Shown: positions 46,790 to 60,747 of the stretch, in pieces | Layout: each line of letters begins with the position of its first letter | Position numbering within the stretch: the stretch's first letter is position 1 | DNA from: Volutella citrinella | Lineage: Eukaryota > Ascomycota > Sordariomycetes > Hypocreales > Nectriaceae | Assembly: GCA_034401135.1 (NCBI GenBank) | Contig: JAWZSP010000016.1 | Span: 1 to 64,000, forward strand | Length of the DNA stretch: 64,000 nucleotides | Direction of reading: 5' to 3' | The notes under the pieces: model-generated | What the model saw: only the letters and a program-made list of their open reading frames with translations | Told to the model about the DNA's origin: nothing | Database searches by the model: none | Translations under genes and position numbers: made by a program

Positions 46790-47292
46790 GCAAATAATAT
46801 TTAGTCTATTAACAATGTTTTTGGCTACTTTTCTAAAACAGTCTTAATGTTTGATACTTTAATGGAAAAACCACTAAACTTACTTAGATTTGTTGTCATT
46901 GTTTTTCATGTAAAATCATATAGAAATTAAGAAAATTCTTAATACTATACTATAAATTGCGCCGTTAGTTCACTCTATATAAGTGCCGTAAGTCCGCTTC
47001 ATCTTATACATATCTCCCAGAATACTTTGGTATTTGTGTTAGCTTCTAGCCGGTTCTCCGACATGGATACCTGTATGCTGTCATGTATGTACAATCATGC
47101 GTTAGCATAAGCTAAGATATGAAATTTTTTATAACCCTTAAGGATTATAATTTTTTATTGGTATTGATGTACTATAATTAAGGCAATTAGTATATACATT
47201 AGTATATACATTAGTATACCATTAACAAGAATTGATTTAGGGGCGGGCCGTAGGCTCGCTCTACACATTAAAGTATTATTAATGTTATTAGA

Positions 47293-47811
47293 TTGCATAG
47301 GGACTATATGTACATACATACCGATTATTCAAAAAAAAAATTAATAGATTATACAATAACTACTATGATCTTATTAAAAACAATTTATAACTATTTGTGT
47401 TTAGATGCACCTAAACCTCATAAGTTTACTACTCTAAACTTAAAAAGCTCTTTAGCTGAAGTAACTGAAATTTCATCTAAAATTAGCGAATTATTACCTC
47501 AAATTACTGATTTTATTCATCAATTCAATACTCTTATTAACACTAATAGTATTAGTGTTATAACAGACACAATTGGAAATATGGAAATCGAAGGTCCAGC
47601 TACTCTGTCTGACGCAGATTTAAATAAAATAGGTAAAAGAATAGGTATAATAGATCGTTTAATTACTGCTAGGGGTGAACAGATCAGTGATTTAATCCAT
47701 AAAGGGTTAGAGCTTGAAGCAAAGTTAAAAAAAGAAGATCTTAATTATACTTCTCAATTAGTTGAAAAAATTAATGAGTTTAAGAGATTAAAATTATCTT
47801 ATAAACATTAG
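47293..47811 (+). CDS. Unknown ORF of 172 aa, second pass
   Basis: Copy of 9650-10168. The 47-bp direct repeats reappear at 47265-47311 and 47805-47851. Confidence 0.55.
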   Translation: MHRDYMYIHTDYSKKKLIDYTITTMILLKTIYNYLCLDAPKPHKFTTLNLKSSLAEVTEISSKISELLPQITDFIHQFNTLINTNSISVITDTIGNMEIEGPATLSDADLNKIGKRIGIIDRLITARGEQISDLIHKGLELEAKLKKEDLNYTSQLVEKINEFKRLKLSYKH

Positions 47812-48053
47812 AGTATTATTAATGTTATTAGATTGCATAGGGACTATATGTGTGGACATTGGCTATATAATTTACTAGAGTCACTGCAAATATAATGTGA
47901 AAACTATGTAATATGCTATGTATCCCACGCCCTATTTGCAATAAATTCGGTTAGGTTTGTCATTCTATACATGTAGAGAAAGTCTTTCAGCCTTATAAGT
48001 TCTAGGAATGTAAGGCTTTTAATTGAGAATAATATTCTCAATAAAAAATCATC

Positions 48054-49163
48054 ATGAAATATTCAGCAACTATTATTTCTATAATAGAAACTATAGCATT
48101 AATGTTACCTGCTTTACTAGTAGTAGCATATGTTACAGTAGCCGAAAGAAAAACTATGGCCAGCATGCAAAGAAGATTAGGTCCTAATGCTGTTGGTTAT
48201 TATGGTTTATTACAAGCATTTGCTGATGCTTTAAAATTAATATTAAAAGAATTTGTTGCTCCTACACAAGCTAATTTAATATTATTCTTTTTAGGACCAG
48301 TTGTAACTTTAATGTTTGCATTATTAGGGTATGCTGTTATACCCTATGGTCCCGGTTTATCACTAGGAGATATGGAATTAGGTATATTATATATGTTAGC
48401 AGTTTCATCTTTAGCAACTTATGGTATACTACTTGCAGGATGAAGTGCTAATAGTAAATATGCTTTCTTAGGTTCTTTAAGAAGTACAGCCCAATTAATA
48501 GCTTATGAATTAGTATTAAGTTCAGTATTATTAATTATTATAATGATAACTAATAGTTTAAATTTAAATATTAATGTTCAATTTCAAAAAATAGTGTGAT
48601 TAGGTTTACCTCTATTTTGTATATTGATAATATTTTTCATAGGGTCTGTCGCTGAAACTAATAGAGCTCCTTTTGATTTAGCTGAGGCTGAATCTGAATT
48701 AGTTAGTGGATTTATGACAGAACACGCGGCTGTAGTATTCGTATTCTTCTTCTTAGCTGAATACGGAAGTATAGTTTTAATGTGTATATTCACTAGTATA
48801 TTATTTTTAGGAGGTTATTTATTACAATTTGACATTGTATACTGATTTGATTTATTAAATTATGCTTATGCATATATATTTGATATAAATTGAATAACAT
48901 CTGCAGATTACTTTAAATTAAGAGGTATTCTTACTAGTTCAGCCGTAGATGGTTTATTCTATAGTTTAACTTTAGGTGTAAAAAGTTCTATAATGGTATT
49001 TATATTTATATGAGTTAGAGCATCATTCCCTAGAATACGTTTTGACCAATTAATGTCTTTCTGTTGAACTGTATTATTACCTATTTTATTCGCATTTATA
49101 ATATTAATACCCTGTGTACTATATATATTTGGAATGTCAGTAGTAAATGTTAATATGTTCTAA
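48054..49163 (+). CDS. nad1: NADH dehydrogenase subunit 1, second pass
   Basis: Copy of 10411-11520. Confidence 0.95.
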
Positions 49164-49425
49164 AGTATTTTTATGTACTTAAAGTATATAAAAATCAATC
49201 TTACATATAAAATCTAAGTAGGGTTTTATTCCTCAGGAGATGATATAAGTTAAAATAGAATACAGGCAGACAGATATGTCTGTATTTTTCTATTTTTTTA
49301 CGGTGGGTTGGGTGGGTAAAAGATAGCGATGGTATTTTCAATGCCATTGGTCAGGTAGGTTTTAATTTTTATATTGGTGTTTTTACATAAATAGGTAGTT
49401 CATGGCATTTTATACCATTATGACG

Positions 49426-49574
49426 AACAATACGGTATAGAGTAAAAAAGAGGAGTAGGTGGATTCCCTGCCCTTCTTAAAATCATTCATAATCTCTTAG
49501 GAGATTGAACATAGTAATATAAATATCATATATATTTATTTTGCCAATAATCCCTGATATCAAGAAATATACCC
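49426..49574 (+). repeat. 150-bp dispersed element upstream of nad4, second pass
   Basis: Copy of 11783-11931; its inverted arm is at 49376-49414. Confidence 0.85.
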
Positions 49575-49801
49575 GAGTAATTATAAATTACGGATTTTTT
49601 TTTGATTTTAAATTTATTAGTTAAGTTTTAAATGTAATTTTCCCCTCTCCATTATTTTTAATGGAGTTAATTACATTTAATTCCCCCCCCCTCATTATTG
49701 CAATACTCCATTATTAATCCCCCTCATTATTAATAATGGAATATCAGCCGTGTGACGCATGTGCATAGGTGAAATCTAATTGAATTAATTAAAATAAAAA
49801 C

Positions 49802-51259
49802 ATGTTTTTATCTTCTTTAATAACAATTCCTGTAATAGGAACCCTTATTGTAGCCAGTTTAGATTCTTATAAAAAAGATTCTGAAATTTACGCTAAAACA
49901 ATAGCATTGGCGGCTAGTGTGCTAAATTTAGTAGTTTCATTAGTAATGTTTGTATTATTTAATAATAGTACTAACCAATTCCAATATGTACAAGAACACT
50001 ATAATGTACAATTATTTGATCTCTATTTAGGTGTGGATGGTATATCTATATATTTTATACTGTTAACTACTATAATCATGCCTATAGCTTTATTATCTAA
50101 TTGAGATTCTATAAAAGAAAATTTAAAATCTTATCTTATAATAATGTTATTATTAGAATCCTTATTATTAGTAGTTTTTATGGCTTTAGATATAATGCTG
50201 TTCTATATTTTTTTTGAAAGTATATTACCACCATTATTTATTTTAATAGGATTGTTTGGATCAGATAACAAAGTAAGTGCTAGTTATTATTTATTCTTAT
50301 ATACATTATGAGGTTCTTTATTCTTATTATTATCAATATTAAGTACATCTTCTATAATGGGTAGTACAGATTTTGATACATTGTTTAAACTTAATTTTGA
50401 ATATACAACTCAAGTATTTTTATTTATAGGTATATTTATAGCATTTGCTGTAAAAACTCCTACTATCTTCTTGAATAATTGATTATTAAAAGCTCACGTT
50501 GAATCTCCTTTAGGAGGAAGTATTGTATTAGCGGCCATAGTTTTAAAATTAAGTCTATATGGAATATTTAGATTAATATTACCAATATTACCTAAAGCTT
50601 CTTTAGATTATACATTCATAATCTTTACTATAGCAGTTATTACTATAATATATGCAAGTTTCAGTACGTTAAGAACAACTGATGTAAAAGAACTTATAGC
50701 ATATAGTTCAGTTTGTCATGCTTCAGTGTATTTAATTGGAGTTTTTAGTAACACTATGCAAGGATTAGAAGGAAGTATAATATTAGGATTAGCTCACGGA
50801 TTTGTGTCTAGTGGTCTATTTATCTGTGCTGGAGGTATTTTATATGATAGAACTGGTACAAGATTAATATACTTCTATAGAGGAGTTACTCAATTGATGC
50901 CTATATTTGCTATATTGTTCTTTATATTATCTTTAGGTAATTGTGGAGCACCTTTAACTTTAAATTTTATAGGTGAATTCATGTCACTTTATAGTATAAT
51001 AGAGAGATTACCTATCTTAGGTGCATTTGCTTGTTCTTCTGTAGTATTCTCTGCAGCATATACTATTTATTTATTTAATAGAATATCTTTTGGAGGTTCT
51101 TTCACAAGATTTATAGAAGAAAGTATTTATGATGTTAATAAAAGAGAGTTTATATTACTATTAGTATTAGTTTTATTTACTATTATCTTAGGTGTATACC
51201 CATCATTAATATTAAATGTATTAGATTATTCTATGAATAGTGTAATATATAGTGTATAA
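49802..51259 (+). CDS. nad4: NADH dehydrogenase subunit 4, second pass
   Basis: Copy of 12159-13616. The GC-rich hairpin follows at 51292-51315. Confidence 0.95.
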
Positions 51260-51420
51260 TAATAAAAATATTATACATATTTATATATAGTCAGGAGCAT
51301 CTTACGATGCTCCTGGCTAGCCTGTATTGGGCTAGGATCGTAGTCGGGTCTTAAAAAATAGACTACTTAACACTACGTTTTAGGCCATATGCACGTATAT
51401 TTTTACTCTAAATATTATAA

Positions 51421-51567
51421 ATGCCACAATTAGTGCCTTTTTATTATATGAATGAAGTAATTTTTGCTTTCGCAGTCATAGTTTTTGTCTTATACATTTT
51501 ATCTAAATACATTTTACCTAGAATAGTACGTCTATTCTTATCTCGTATGTTTATTAGTAAAATATAA
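51421..51567 (+). CDS. atp8: ATP synthase subunit 8, second pass
   Basis: Copy of 13778-13924, 48 residues. Confidence 0.94.
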   Translation: MPQLVPFYYMNEVIFAFAVIVFVLYILSKYILPRIVRLFLSRMFISKI

Positions 51568-51731
51568 TACAAATTAGATTGTGGATAGTAAAGCTATCTT
51601 CGTTAAAATCGGATAGATAGCAACAAATTGAATAGATAGAGCTATCGTCTTTTATGATATAAAAGTATTCAAGTTTATAGCGGTATAAAATGTCATGAAC
51701 TACCTATTTATGTAAAAGCACCGTTATAACC

Positions 51732-51881
51732 AACAATACGATTTTAGGGTAAAAAGGAGGAGTAGGTGGATTCCCTGCCCTTCTTAAAATCATACATAAT
51801 CTCCCAGGAGATTGAACATAGTAATATAAATACTAATAATATTTATTTTGCCAATAATTCCTGATATCAAGAAATATACCC
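51732..51881 (+). repeat. 150-bp dispersed element upstream of atp6, second pass
   Basis: Copy of 14089-14238; its arm is at 51684-51722. Confidence 0.85.
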
Positions 51882-51972
51882 ATATTATTATAATTAATCT
51901 ATTATACTCTAAAACCATAGGATGTAATAGAGGAATTACTAAAAATAATATAATTTAATTCATAAAAAAAAT

Positions 51973-52749
51973 ATGAAAAATAATTTCTTTACAGAAATTA
52001 TAAGTCCCTTAGATCAGTTTGAAATAAGAGACGTATTACACTTAGAAATTTTAAGTGGTAATTTCCACTTATCATTAACAAATATAGGATTATATTTAAC
52101 TATAGGTGCTTTAATTATATTAACTTTAAGTATAGTTTCTACTAACTATAACAAATTAGTAAGTAATAATTGATCTATAGCTCAAGAATCTTTATATGTT
52201 ACTATTCATAACATAGTAACAAATCAAATAAATGCTAGAAATGGTCAAATTTATTTCCCATTTATTTATACTTTATTTGTATTTATATTAATAAATAATT
52301 TAATAGGTATGGTTCCTTATAGTTTCGCATCAACAAGTCATTTTGCATTAACATTTGCTCTTAGTTTTACAATAGTATTAGGTGCTACAATTTTAGGATT
52401 CCAAAAACATGGATTAAAATTCTTTTCTTTATTAGTACCAGCTGGTTGCCCATTAGCTCTTTTACCTTTATTAGTTACTATAGAATTAATTTCATACTTA
52501 GCTAGAAATGTTTCATTAGGTTTAAGATTAGCCGCTAATATTACAGCCGGTCATATGTTATTAAGTATATTAAGTGGGTTTGTTTATAATATAATGAACT
52601 CAGGATTTATATTCTTTGTTTTAGGTTTAATACCATTAGTATTTATTATCGCTTTTTCAGGATTAGAATTAGCAATAGCCTTTATTCAAGCTCAAGTATT
52701 TGTAGTTTTAGCCTCTTCATATATAAAAGATGGTTTAGATTTACATTAA
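51973..52749 (+). CDS. atp6: ATP synthase subunit a, second pass
   Basis: Copy of 14330-15106. Confidence 0.95.
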
Positions 52750-53302
52750 TTAAATATACAAAAGTTACTATATTCACTGCTATAGTGATAAATAGATTCT
52801 TGAAGAAAACTTTTATGGTACATAAAGTATATTATACTTTATAAATTAAAAATATTAATAAAATTGTTTGATTAATATAGTAATCATAAGAGAAAAGCGA
52901 AATATCCGCATATAATGGATATATAAGAACCAGAGGAATATATATACTAGTTATATTGTAACATATAATTATAAATATATAGGTAAACGAAGGAAAGTTA
53001 TGTAAACAATAGTGCAAATCCCCTTCAACAAGGGAATTAGGTAAAATATATGGTCTTTTATATACAGAAAATAGTATAGAATTATTTATATAATTCACAT
53101 AAAAAAAGCGGACAATTGCTCAGATTGTAGAAAAGTATTTTTAGTAATTTTCACGGTAAATAGCTTATAGTTTATCTATATATATAATTTAACATATATG
53201 TTTATAGGATAGCTAGTATAAAGGATGCGAAAGAACATCCCCTCAAAAACATCACTGATTAATACTTAGATCAGTTAGTGATATAAATTATATTATATCA
53301 AA

Positions 53303-54788
53303 AAGTATAAAAATAGTTGAGTTTGGTGATGGCTCTGATTGAATGCTGTCCAAGTGCTTGACACATGCTAATCGTACGTTTTAATTAAAAAACTCGTAAT
53401 TTAATTAAAAAGTGGTGTACAGGTGAGTATAATGATATTCTTTGCCGGCCTTAAAGTGAAGGTAAATCCTTCATAATAAATAAAGGAAACATGCTAAATA
53501 TAGCAACATCTAGTTTCTGCTTTAAGAGGATAATAAATATCTTCGGGATAGGTAGTAGTTAAGGTGATGACTTAACTAGCCTTAAACTCTCGTAGTCGAA
53601 TCTGAAAGGTTGATCGACCACATTGGGTCTGAAAAAACCCCAATGCAAGTTAGTACAGCAGTGAGGAATCTTGGTCAATGGCCTAACGGCTGAACTGGCA
53701 ACTTGGAGAAGTGGCAAGTTTTATAGTTATAATAAATATGATTATAAAATTATATTAGAATTGAATAAAGCTTTGTTTATATATTGATAATGACAGTATA
53801 TATATCGTGTCTTGACTAATTACGTGCCAGCAGTCGCGGTAATACGTAAGAGACTAGTGTTATTCATCTTAATTAGGTTTAAAGGGTACCCAAACGGTCA
53901 ATATAGCTTCTAGAATGTTAGTACTTGACTAGAGTTTTATGTAAGAAGGCAGTACTTGAGGAGGAGAGATGAAATTTCGTGATACCAAAGGGACTCTGTA
54001 AAGGCGAAGGCAGCCCTTTATGTAAAAACTGACGTTGAAGGACGAAGGCACAGAGAACAAACAGGATTAGATACCCTAATAGTCTTTGCAGTAAATGATG
54101 AATGCCATAGGTCAGATAGTAAATTTGGTCTATAAATGAAAGTGTAAGCATTTCACCTCAAGAGTAATGTGGCAACGCAGGAACTGAAATCACTAGACCG
54201 TTTCTGACACCAGTAGTGAAGTATGTTGTTTAATTCGATAATCCACGAAAAACCTTACCACAATTTGAATATATTACAGGAGTTGCACGGCTGTTTCCAG
54301 TTAATGTTGTGAAACTGTGGTTTCCATGAAATTAACGTAATCCCTCGCTTTATTTTTTTTTTTACGATAACGCATTTGATCTTGGATATTTAGGTCGAGA
54401 AAGGGGACAAAGACAAGTCATCATGGCCTTGATATTGTGGGCTATAGACGTGCCACATATTCCTAGACAAAGAGATGCGAAAATGCGAATTTGAGCTAAC
54501 CTCAAAAAATAGGATATAAATTTTAAGGATTGTAGTCTGAAATTCGACTACATGAATAAGTAATTACTAGTAATCGTGAATCACCATGTCACGGTGAATA
54601 TACCTTGGATTGGTACTAACCACTCGTCACATGCTGAAAGGAGCATGCGCAATAAGTTTGCTTTTTCAGTAATAAGTAAGAAAAACAAATAGATTTTTTC
54701 TTTTATTGGAAATCTTCGTATGCGTGGCTCTAATTAGTGTTAAGTCGAAATACGGTTCGTGTAGTGGAAGTTGCACGGGATTAATTAA
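53303..54788 (+). rRNA. rns: Small-subunit rRNA, second pass
   Basis: Copy of 15660-17145, ends equally approximate. Confidence 0.93.
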
Positions 54789-54829
54789 TATTAACAATTA
54801 AATATATAATATAATATTATATTATATAA

Positions 54830-54913
54830 AGGAGGGTTCCTTTATTGGTAAGAAGGGTTGAGCTGTAAACTCAATAGCACAAGCTTTTAAGAGTTCGAAT
54901 CTCTTGTCTCCTA
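54830..54913 (+). tRNA. trnY(gta): tRNA-Tyr (GTA), second pass
   Basis: Copy of 17187-17270. Confidence 0.85.
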
Positions 54914-54986
54914 GAATTAGTAACTTAATAGGTAAAGGACTTCCCTGTCACGGAAGTAGATGTCGGTTCGATGCTGATCTAATTCG
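54914..54986 (+). tRNA. trnD(gtc): tRNA-Asp (GTC), second pass
   Basis: Copy of 17271-17343. Confidence 0.92.
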
Positions 54987-55194
54987 TCTAAATAGACTAG
55001 AAGTTCGTCCTATATTTTATAAATATATATATTTATAGCTTAGTCTAAACTGTGTATTGCATATATAGCTAATTAACAAAACACTATGTCAATAGTGTAG
55101 CCCGATATGGGTTAAGCATGCGCATCGCGCTACATACCTACATTATATAATGTTTGCTATTTGTTAGTATAGCTTATTTAATATTATAAGCTTA

Positions 55195-55275
55195 GGAAAA
55201 GTTTCCATTGGTAGGGTAAGACAATTGCTATTTGTTATGTTTTTACATTTAGGTGTTCAATTCACCTCTTTTCCG
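55195..55275 (+). tRNA. trnS(gct): tRNA-Ser (GCT), second pass
   Basis: Copy of 17552-17632. Confidence 0.88.
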
Positions 55276-55363
55276 TTTTAGTTGGGTATATTGCAATTTT
55301 ATATTTACGTATACTTTGCTATACTTTAAGAGCTTAGGCTTTTTAATTATACTATATATTTTA

Positions 55364-55434
55364 GCTTCTATAGCTCAACGGTAGAGCATGATACTGTTAA
55401 TATTATGATAGATGTTCGATTCATCTTAGAGGCT
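55364..55434 (+). tRNA. trnN(gtt): tRNA-Asn (GTT), second pass
   Basis: Copy of 17721-17791. Confidence 0.92.
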
Positions 55435-55481
55435 TTTAATTTGTGTATTAAACTGAAAAATTAGTATATATACATATTTAT

Positions 55482-56291
55482 ATGACAAACTTAGTTAGAA
55501 GTAACTTTCAAGATCATCCTTTCCATTTAGTTTCACCTTCTCCATGACCATTTTATGCAAGTATAGCTTGTTTTAATGTAACAGTAAATGGAGCATTATC
55601 TATGCACTCATTTAGTAATAGTTACATAGTGTTCTTTATAGCACTTTTTACATTAGCATGTACATTCTTTTTCTGATTTAGAGATATAATAGCAGAAGGT
55701 ACATTTTTAGGTAATCATACTTTAGCTGTACAAAAAGGATTAAACTTAGGTGTTATTTTATTCATTGTATCAGAAGGTTTATTTTTTGTAGCTATATTCT
55801 GAGCATTCTTTCACAGTGCATTAACACCTACTGTTGAATTAGGAGCTCAATGACCTCCTATGGGTATAGAACCCATAAATCCTTTCGAGTTACCATTACT
55901 TAACACTGTATTATTATTATCTAGTGGTGCGACTGTTACTTACGGACACCATGCTTTAATAAAAGGTGATAGAAAAGGAGCATTATACGGTACTTTCTTT
56001 ACAGTAATATTAGCTATGATATTTACTTTCTTCCAAGGAGTTGAATATAGCGTTTCTTCATTCACTATTAGTGACGGTGTATTCGGTACATGTTTCTTCT
56101 TTGGTACTGGATTCCACGGAATCCACGTTATTGTAGGTACAATATTCTTAGCTATACCTTTATGAAGAATATACGCATACCATCTTACAGATCACCACCA
56201 TGTAGGTTATGAAGCTGGTATATTATACTGACATTTTGTTGATGTAGTATGATTATTCTTATACGTTTCTATGTATTATTGAGGTTCTTAA
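55482..56291 (+). CDS. cox3: Cytochrome c oxidase subunit 3, second pass
   Basis: Copy of 17839-18648. Confidence 0.95.
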
Positions 56292-56363
56292 TATAGGATC
56301 TATCCTCTAGAAGAGTATTATTTTATCAATATTTATTGATAATAGCTATCAAAGATAGCTATA

Positions 56364-56434
56364 GCGGTTATAGGTTAATGGTAGACTCGTCGATTTCCAC
56401 TCGATATGTGTCAGTTCAAATCTGACTAACCGTA
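56364..56434 (+). tRNA. trnG(tcc): tRNA-Gly (TCC), second pass
   Basis: Copy of 18721-18791. Confidence 0.9.
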
Positions 56435-56499
56435 TTTCTTAAAATATTCAAAGGAACTACCCTAAAATAGGGAAAAATAAAAAAAAAAGAATCGAAAAA

Positions 56500-57153
56500 T
56501 TATTAACAGTACATGAAATTTTTACGAGTGGTTATACTCCAGGAGCATTAGATATTATTAGTATAATGGCATTATTATGTGGTATAGCTATAATAGTAAA
56601 TAAAAACCCTATTGTATCTATAATATTTTTAATAGGACTATTTGCTAGTATATCTGTTTATTTAATATTATTAGGTTTAACTTTTATAGGATTATCTTAT
56701 TTAATCGTATATATAGGAGCGGTATCTATATTATTCCTATTTATTTTAATGTTAATTAATATTAGAACTAGTGAATTACAAAGTAATAATCAAAATAGTA
56801 TATCTTTAGGATTGTTCATTACTATTCTTACGAATTTTACTTTATTTCAAGGGTTACCTTATTACATGGCTATATTAAATAATTATAGTAATAAATTAAA
56901 TACAATTTTATATTATTTACCTTGAAACAAATATAGTGATATAATAAATTATATAGGTAAAAATACCAATATAAACAATGTACATGTAATGTTCGTTTCA
57001 AGTAATAATTGAGATGGTAATATTGCAGAAACAGGACATATTGTAACACTAGGTAATATATTATATACTAGCCATAACATGTGAATTTTCATGGCTAGTT
57101 TTATATTGTTATTGGCTATGGTAGGTGCAATTATTATAACTATAAAAAGATAA
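56500..57153 (+). CDS. nad6: NADH dehydrogenase subunit 6, second pass
   Basis: Copy of 18857-19510, with the same missing ATG at the conserved N-terminus (first in-frame ATG at 56566). Confidence 0.87.
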
Positions 57154-57263
57154 CTATATGAAATAAACTGATTTTATTCAATATAATTTATATATAACTT
57201 ATATTGAATGAGTTCCAACACAAAGCGCAAGACTATTCGAGTCGTCTTTGTGAATTAATTAAA

Positions 57264-57335
57264 GGAAAATTAGCTCAACGGTAGAGCGATTGTTTTACAC
57301 ACAATAGGTTGAAGGTTCAAATCCTTCATTTTTCA
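57264..57335 (+). tRNA. trnV(tac): tRNA-Val (TAC), second pass
   Basis: Copy of 19621-19692. Confidence 0.9.
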
Positions 57336-57539
57336 GGCACGATGTGCAAGGTACGTTACAGATGAGCGACCGTTTTCAATGAAAATATAATGCATCCTTT
57401 TATAATATATAAAAATAAATACAAAAATGAAAATCAGTTTAATAATAAACATAAAAGTTAAAATATTTAGTCTACACTTAACTATAGACACTAAGTAAAT
57501 AACTAAATGAAAAATTAGATATATTTAATATATTTAAAA

Positions 57540-57611
57540 GATTCCTTAACTTAATCGGTAAAGTGTATTTTTGATAAGAATATTATCAGTGTTCGATTCA
57601 CTGAGGAATTA
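57540..57611 (+). tRNA. trnI(gat): tRNA-Ile (GAT), second pass
   Basis: Copy of 19897-19968. Confidence 0.9.
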
Positions 57612-57612
57612 A

Positions 57613-57702
57613 AGAGAATTGGCCGAGTGGTTTAAGGCGGTAAGCTTGAGTCTTATTAGGTTACATTAAATAGCCACATCCGTTCAAATCGGATATTCTC
57701 TG
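57613..57702 (+). tRNA. trnS(tga): tRNA-Ser (TGA), second pass
   Basis: Copy of 19970-20059. Confidence 0.9.
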
Positions 57703-57774
57703 AAGAGTATAGTTTAATTGGCAAAATAGGAAGCTTCAACCTTCAAATTCTTGGTTCGAGTCCAAGTACTCTTG
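57703..57774 (+). tRNA. trnW(tca): tRNA-Trp (TCA), second pass
   Basis: Copy of 20060-20131. Confidence 0.94.
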
Positions 57775-57861
57775 ATAAAATATAAAACATTAAAATAATA
57801 TATAAACGGAGGGGGTGTCAACAAACTCAAACCAGATCATTTTTCTGTAAAAATTACAAAT

Positions 57862-57934
57862 CGGATTAGGGCCGGCGTGGGTAGGCACTTCGTTTGGGTC
57901 GAAGACTAGTTATGTTCGAATCATAATAATCCGA
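57862..57934 (+). tRNA. trnP(tgg): tRNA-Pro (TGG), second pass
   Basis: Copy of 20219-20291. Confidence 0.93.
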
Positions 57935-60747
57935 TATTTAGAACATTTAGAAATAAATAAATAATTATTGATTGAAAATATGTATAAATAAATCAATAAT
58001 ATTTGATTATAAATATAAAAATAAATCAAAGATATTTTATTAAAAAGGTTTAAAGGGCGCAAGTTCTAAAACAAAAAAAGAAAATAAAAAAAGAAAAATG
58101 AATATTTAAAAGAGTATTATCGTGAGTTATGCTTATTATTAATAATAAGCGTGCTCGCTCAATACCATAACATACTTAAAAATAGAGCATCTTATAGGTG
58201 TTTTTAGGGGGTGGTGTAGATATATTCCTATTAAAATAATTGATATATAACTTGTAACTTATTTATAATAATAAGGTCAGACTTATTGTAATAAATACAA
58301 GTATATAAAGAAATTATTATGGAATTTAAGCTATGTATTAAAGAGAATAATTTATATAGATGAATAAACATATTTATAAATATATCAACTCTAAGAGAAA
58401 TTGTGTAATAAACGAAGTGAATTGAAATATCTTAGTAACTTTAGGAAAAGAAATCAAAAGAGATTCTATGATTAGCGTGAGCTAAAGTAGAAAAGTCTAA
58501 AAAGTAAAATGGTTGATAAACTGTTTAAAGTAAATGGGGAACCTTCCTCAAAGACTAAATATAATATATAAGCGATAGTGGAAAGTACCGTGAGGGAACC
58601 AAAAGAAAAATAGTGATTTTATAAGCAGTTCGGAAAAATAATCAAGTTAGAACGTACCTTTTGCATAATGGGTCACCAAGTTAACATTAGACGCGAGATT
58701 AAGCGTAGTTAAACCGAGCGTTAAAATAACGTAAAGTGTCTGAAGTTAGACCCGAAGCCCGGTGATTTTACCACAATCAGGATTATAAAAGTCCGAACGG
58801 AATATTGTAGCATAAATATCCGAAGAATTGTGGTAGGTGTAGTGAAAGACAATACTGACCGGGATAGCTGGTTTTCGGCGAAACCTATAATAGTAGGCAA
58901 TTTAAGTATAATATCTTAGCAGGTACAGAATTTAATCTCAGACAAGACATAAACGTATGTTTTATTTTGTACAAATTGGGGGGTCATGAAGACTTTATCA
59001 GTGAGTATGTAGACTCGGAATGGCAAAGATATATCTTAAATCATCAGACATAGAATGATAAGGTTGTATGTCAAAAGGGAAACAGCCCAGAACAAGAGTT
59101 AAGGTTCCTAAATTATTAGTTGAGTGAAATTAAGAAGGTTTTTATTAAAGTCGACAAGGAGATAGGCTTAGAAGCAGCCATAATTTTATGACCTCGTAAC
59201 AGAGCGCTTGTTAAGTTTTAAAAGCATCGAAAATTTACCGGATCTAAACAATATACCGAAACCTTGTCCATAATAATTTATAATATATATTATATTATAA
59301 TTAAATGGGGTAGCCGAACGTTGAGTTGAATTATGATTTTTATTTTTTAAATAAAATGATATAATATGAGTACAGGCATTGTAAAAAGATGCTCTGTTCA
59401 CTCTCTTAAATTTAACTCAAGTGAGAATGGTGACATGAGTAACTAAAAGAAAATTTTCCACCTTAAGCTTATGGATGTAATTAAGTAACGGCCTCTAAGT
59501 TTATATAATCTAAAGATTTAAACGATGAGATAACCTTTATTACTAAGGACGACATTTACAGTGATAAATGTACTGGAAAAATAGTAATATATTTGTGATT
59601 TTGTATTCTACAAGATCATGAATGAAAAGTAACCGTACCTAGAATCTGAAACAAGTAAGCTAGTAGAGTATACGAAGGTGTAAATGAGCTAACAATCATA
59701 AAGGAACTCGGCAAAATGACTACCGTAACTTCGGGATAAGGAGAGCTCATTATTCCTGGTTAATATCAGGTAAAGAGGAAGAAGCATGAAATAGTGTTGT
59801 ACGACTGTTTAATTAAAACACAGCACTCTGCTGAAAGATTAAAAATCTAAGTATAGAGTGTGATGTCTGCCCGGTGCCGGCTGGTTAACAGATATAATTG
59901 AATATACTAATATTTGATGTAGACGGAAACCCCGGTTAAAGGCGGCCTTAACGTGAGGGTCCTAAGGTAGCGAAATGCCTTGGCCGTTAAATGCGGTCTT
60001 GCATGAATGATGTAACGATACAACAGCTGTCTCTATGATTGACTCAGTGAAATTGGAATAGCTGTGCAGATACAGTTTACCTCTAGTTAGACGAGAAGAC
60101 CCTATGCAGCTTTACTGTCACTAATTATAGAGTATGATAAACAATTTTCAGATTATAAGGTAATTGATTAAATAACAATGAGAAACCTTTATTTTTTTTT
60201 CATATGAATGAATTGATTTAGGATATTTATATAGTAAATCAACCTAGTTCAGCTTATTTTGAAGGCATAGTTTGTAAAATTTTTTTACTTATTATGTTGT
60301 AAATAAGTACCCTTTGGTAAGGAACTATCGCTAGGGGACAGTTTATGTGGGGCACAGACCCTGTAAAGAGTAAACAGGAGTGTCTAATAATTTAATTATT
60401 TTGTTTGCGATTTAAAATAGTACAACTATTTTTAATCATATATAATTGATTCTATGTACATTCTGAGCGTATTGCTCTGTTTGTATCTAGAATTAAGTTT
60501 AGGTAGGATTTTCACTATATAGAAATTAGAGATAATTTAAAATATTACGAAGAGTGCAAGCTCTTTTTCTAATATTTTTTTAACTATTATACAAATGGTT
60601 ATGTTTGAAATATCTAAAAAGCTCAACGGCTAAATCTTGCCTTACTGTTTGATTATCTACAAATCTTACAGTTGCGTAAGCAGGGCATAGGATCACAAGA
60701 TGCAATAAGGAAAGATCTTGGATTATTGGAAAAGCTACGCTAGGGAT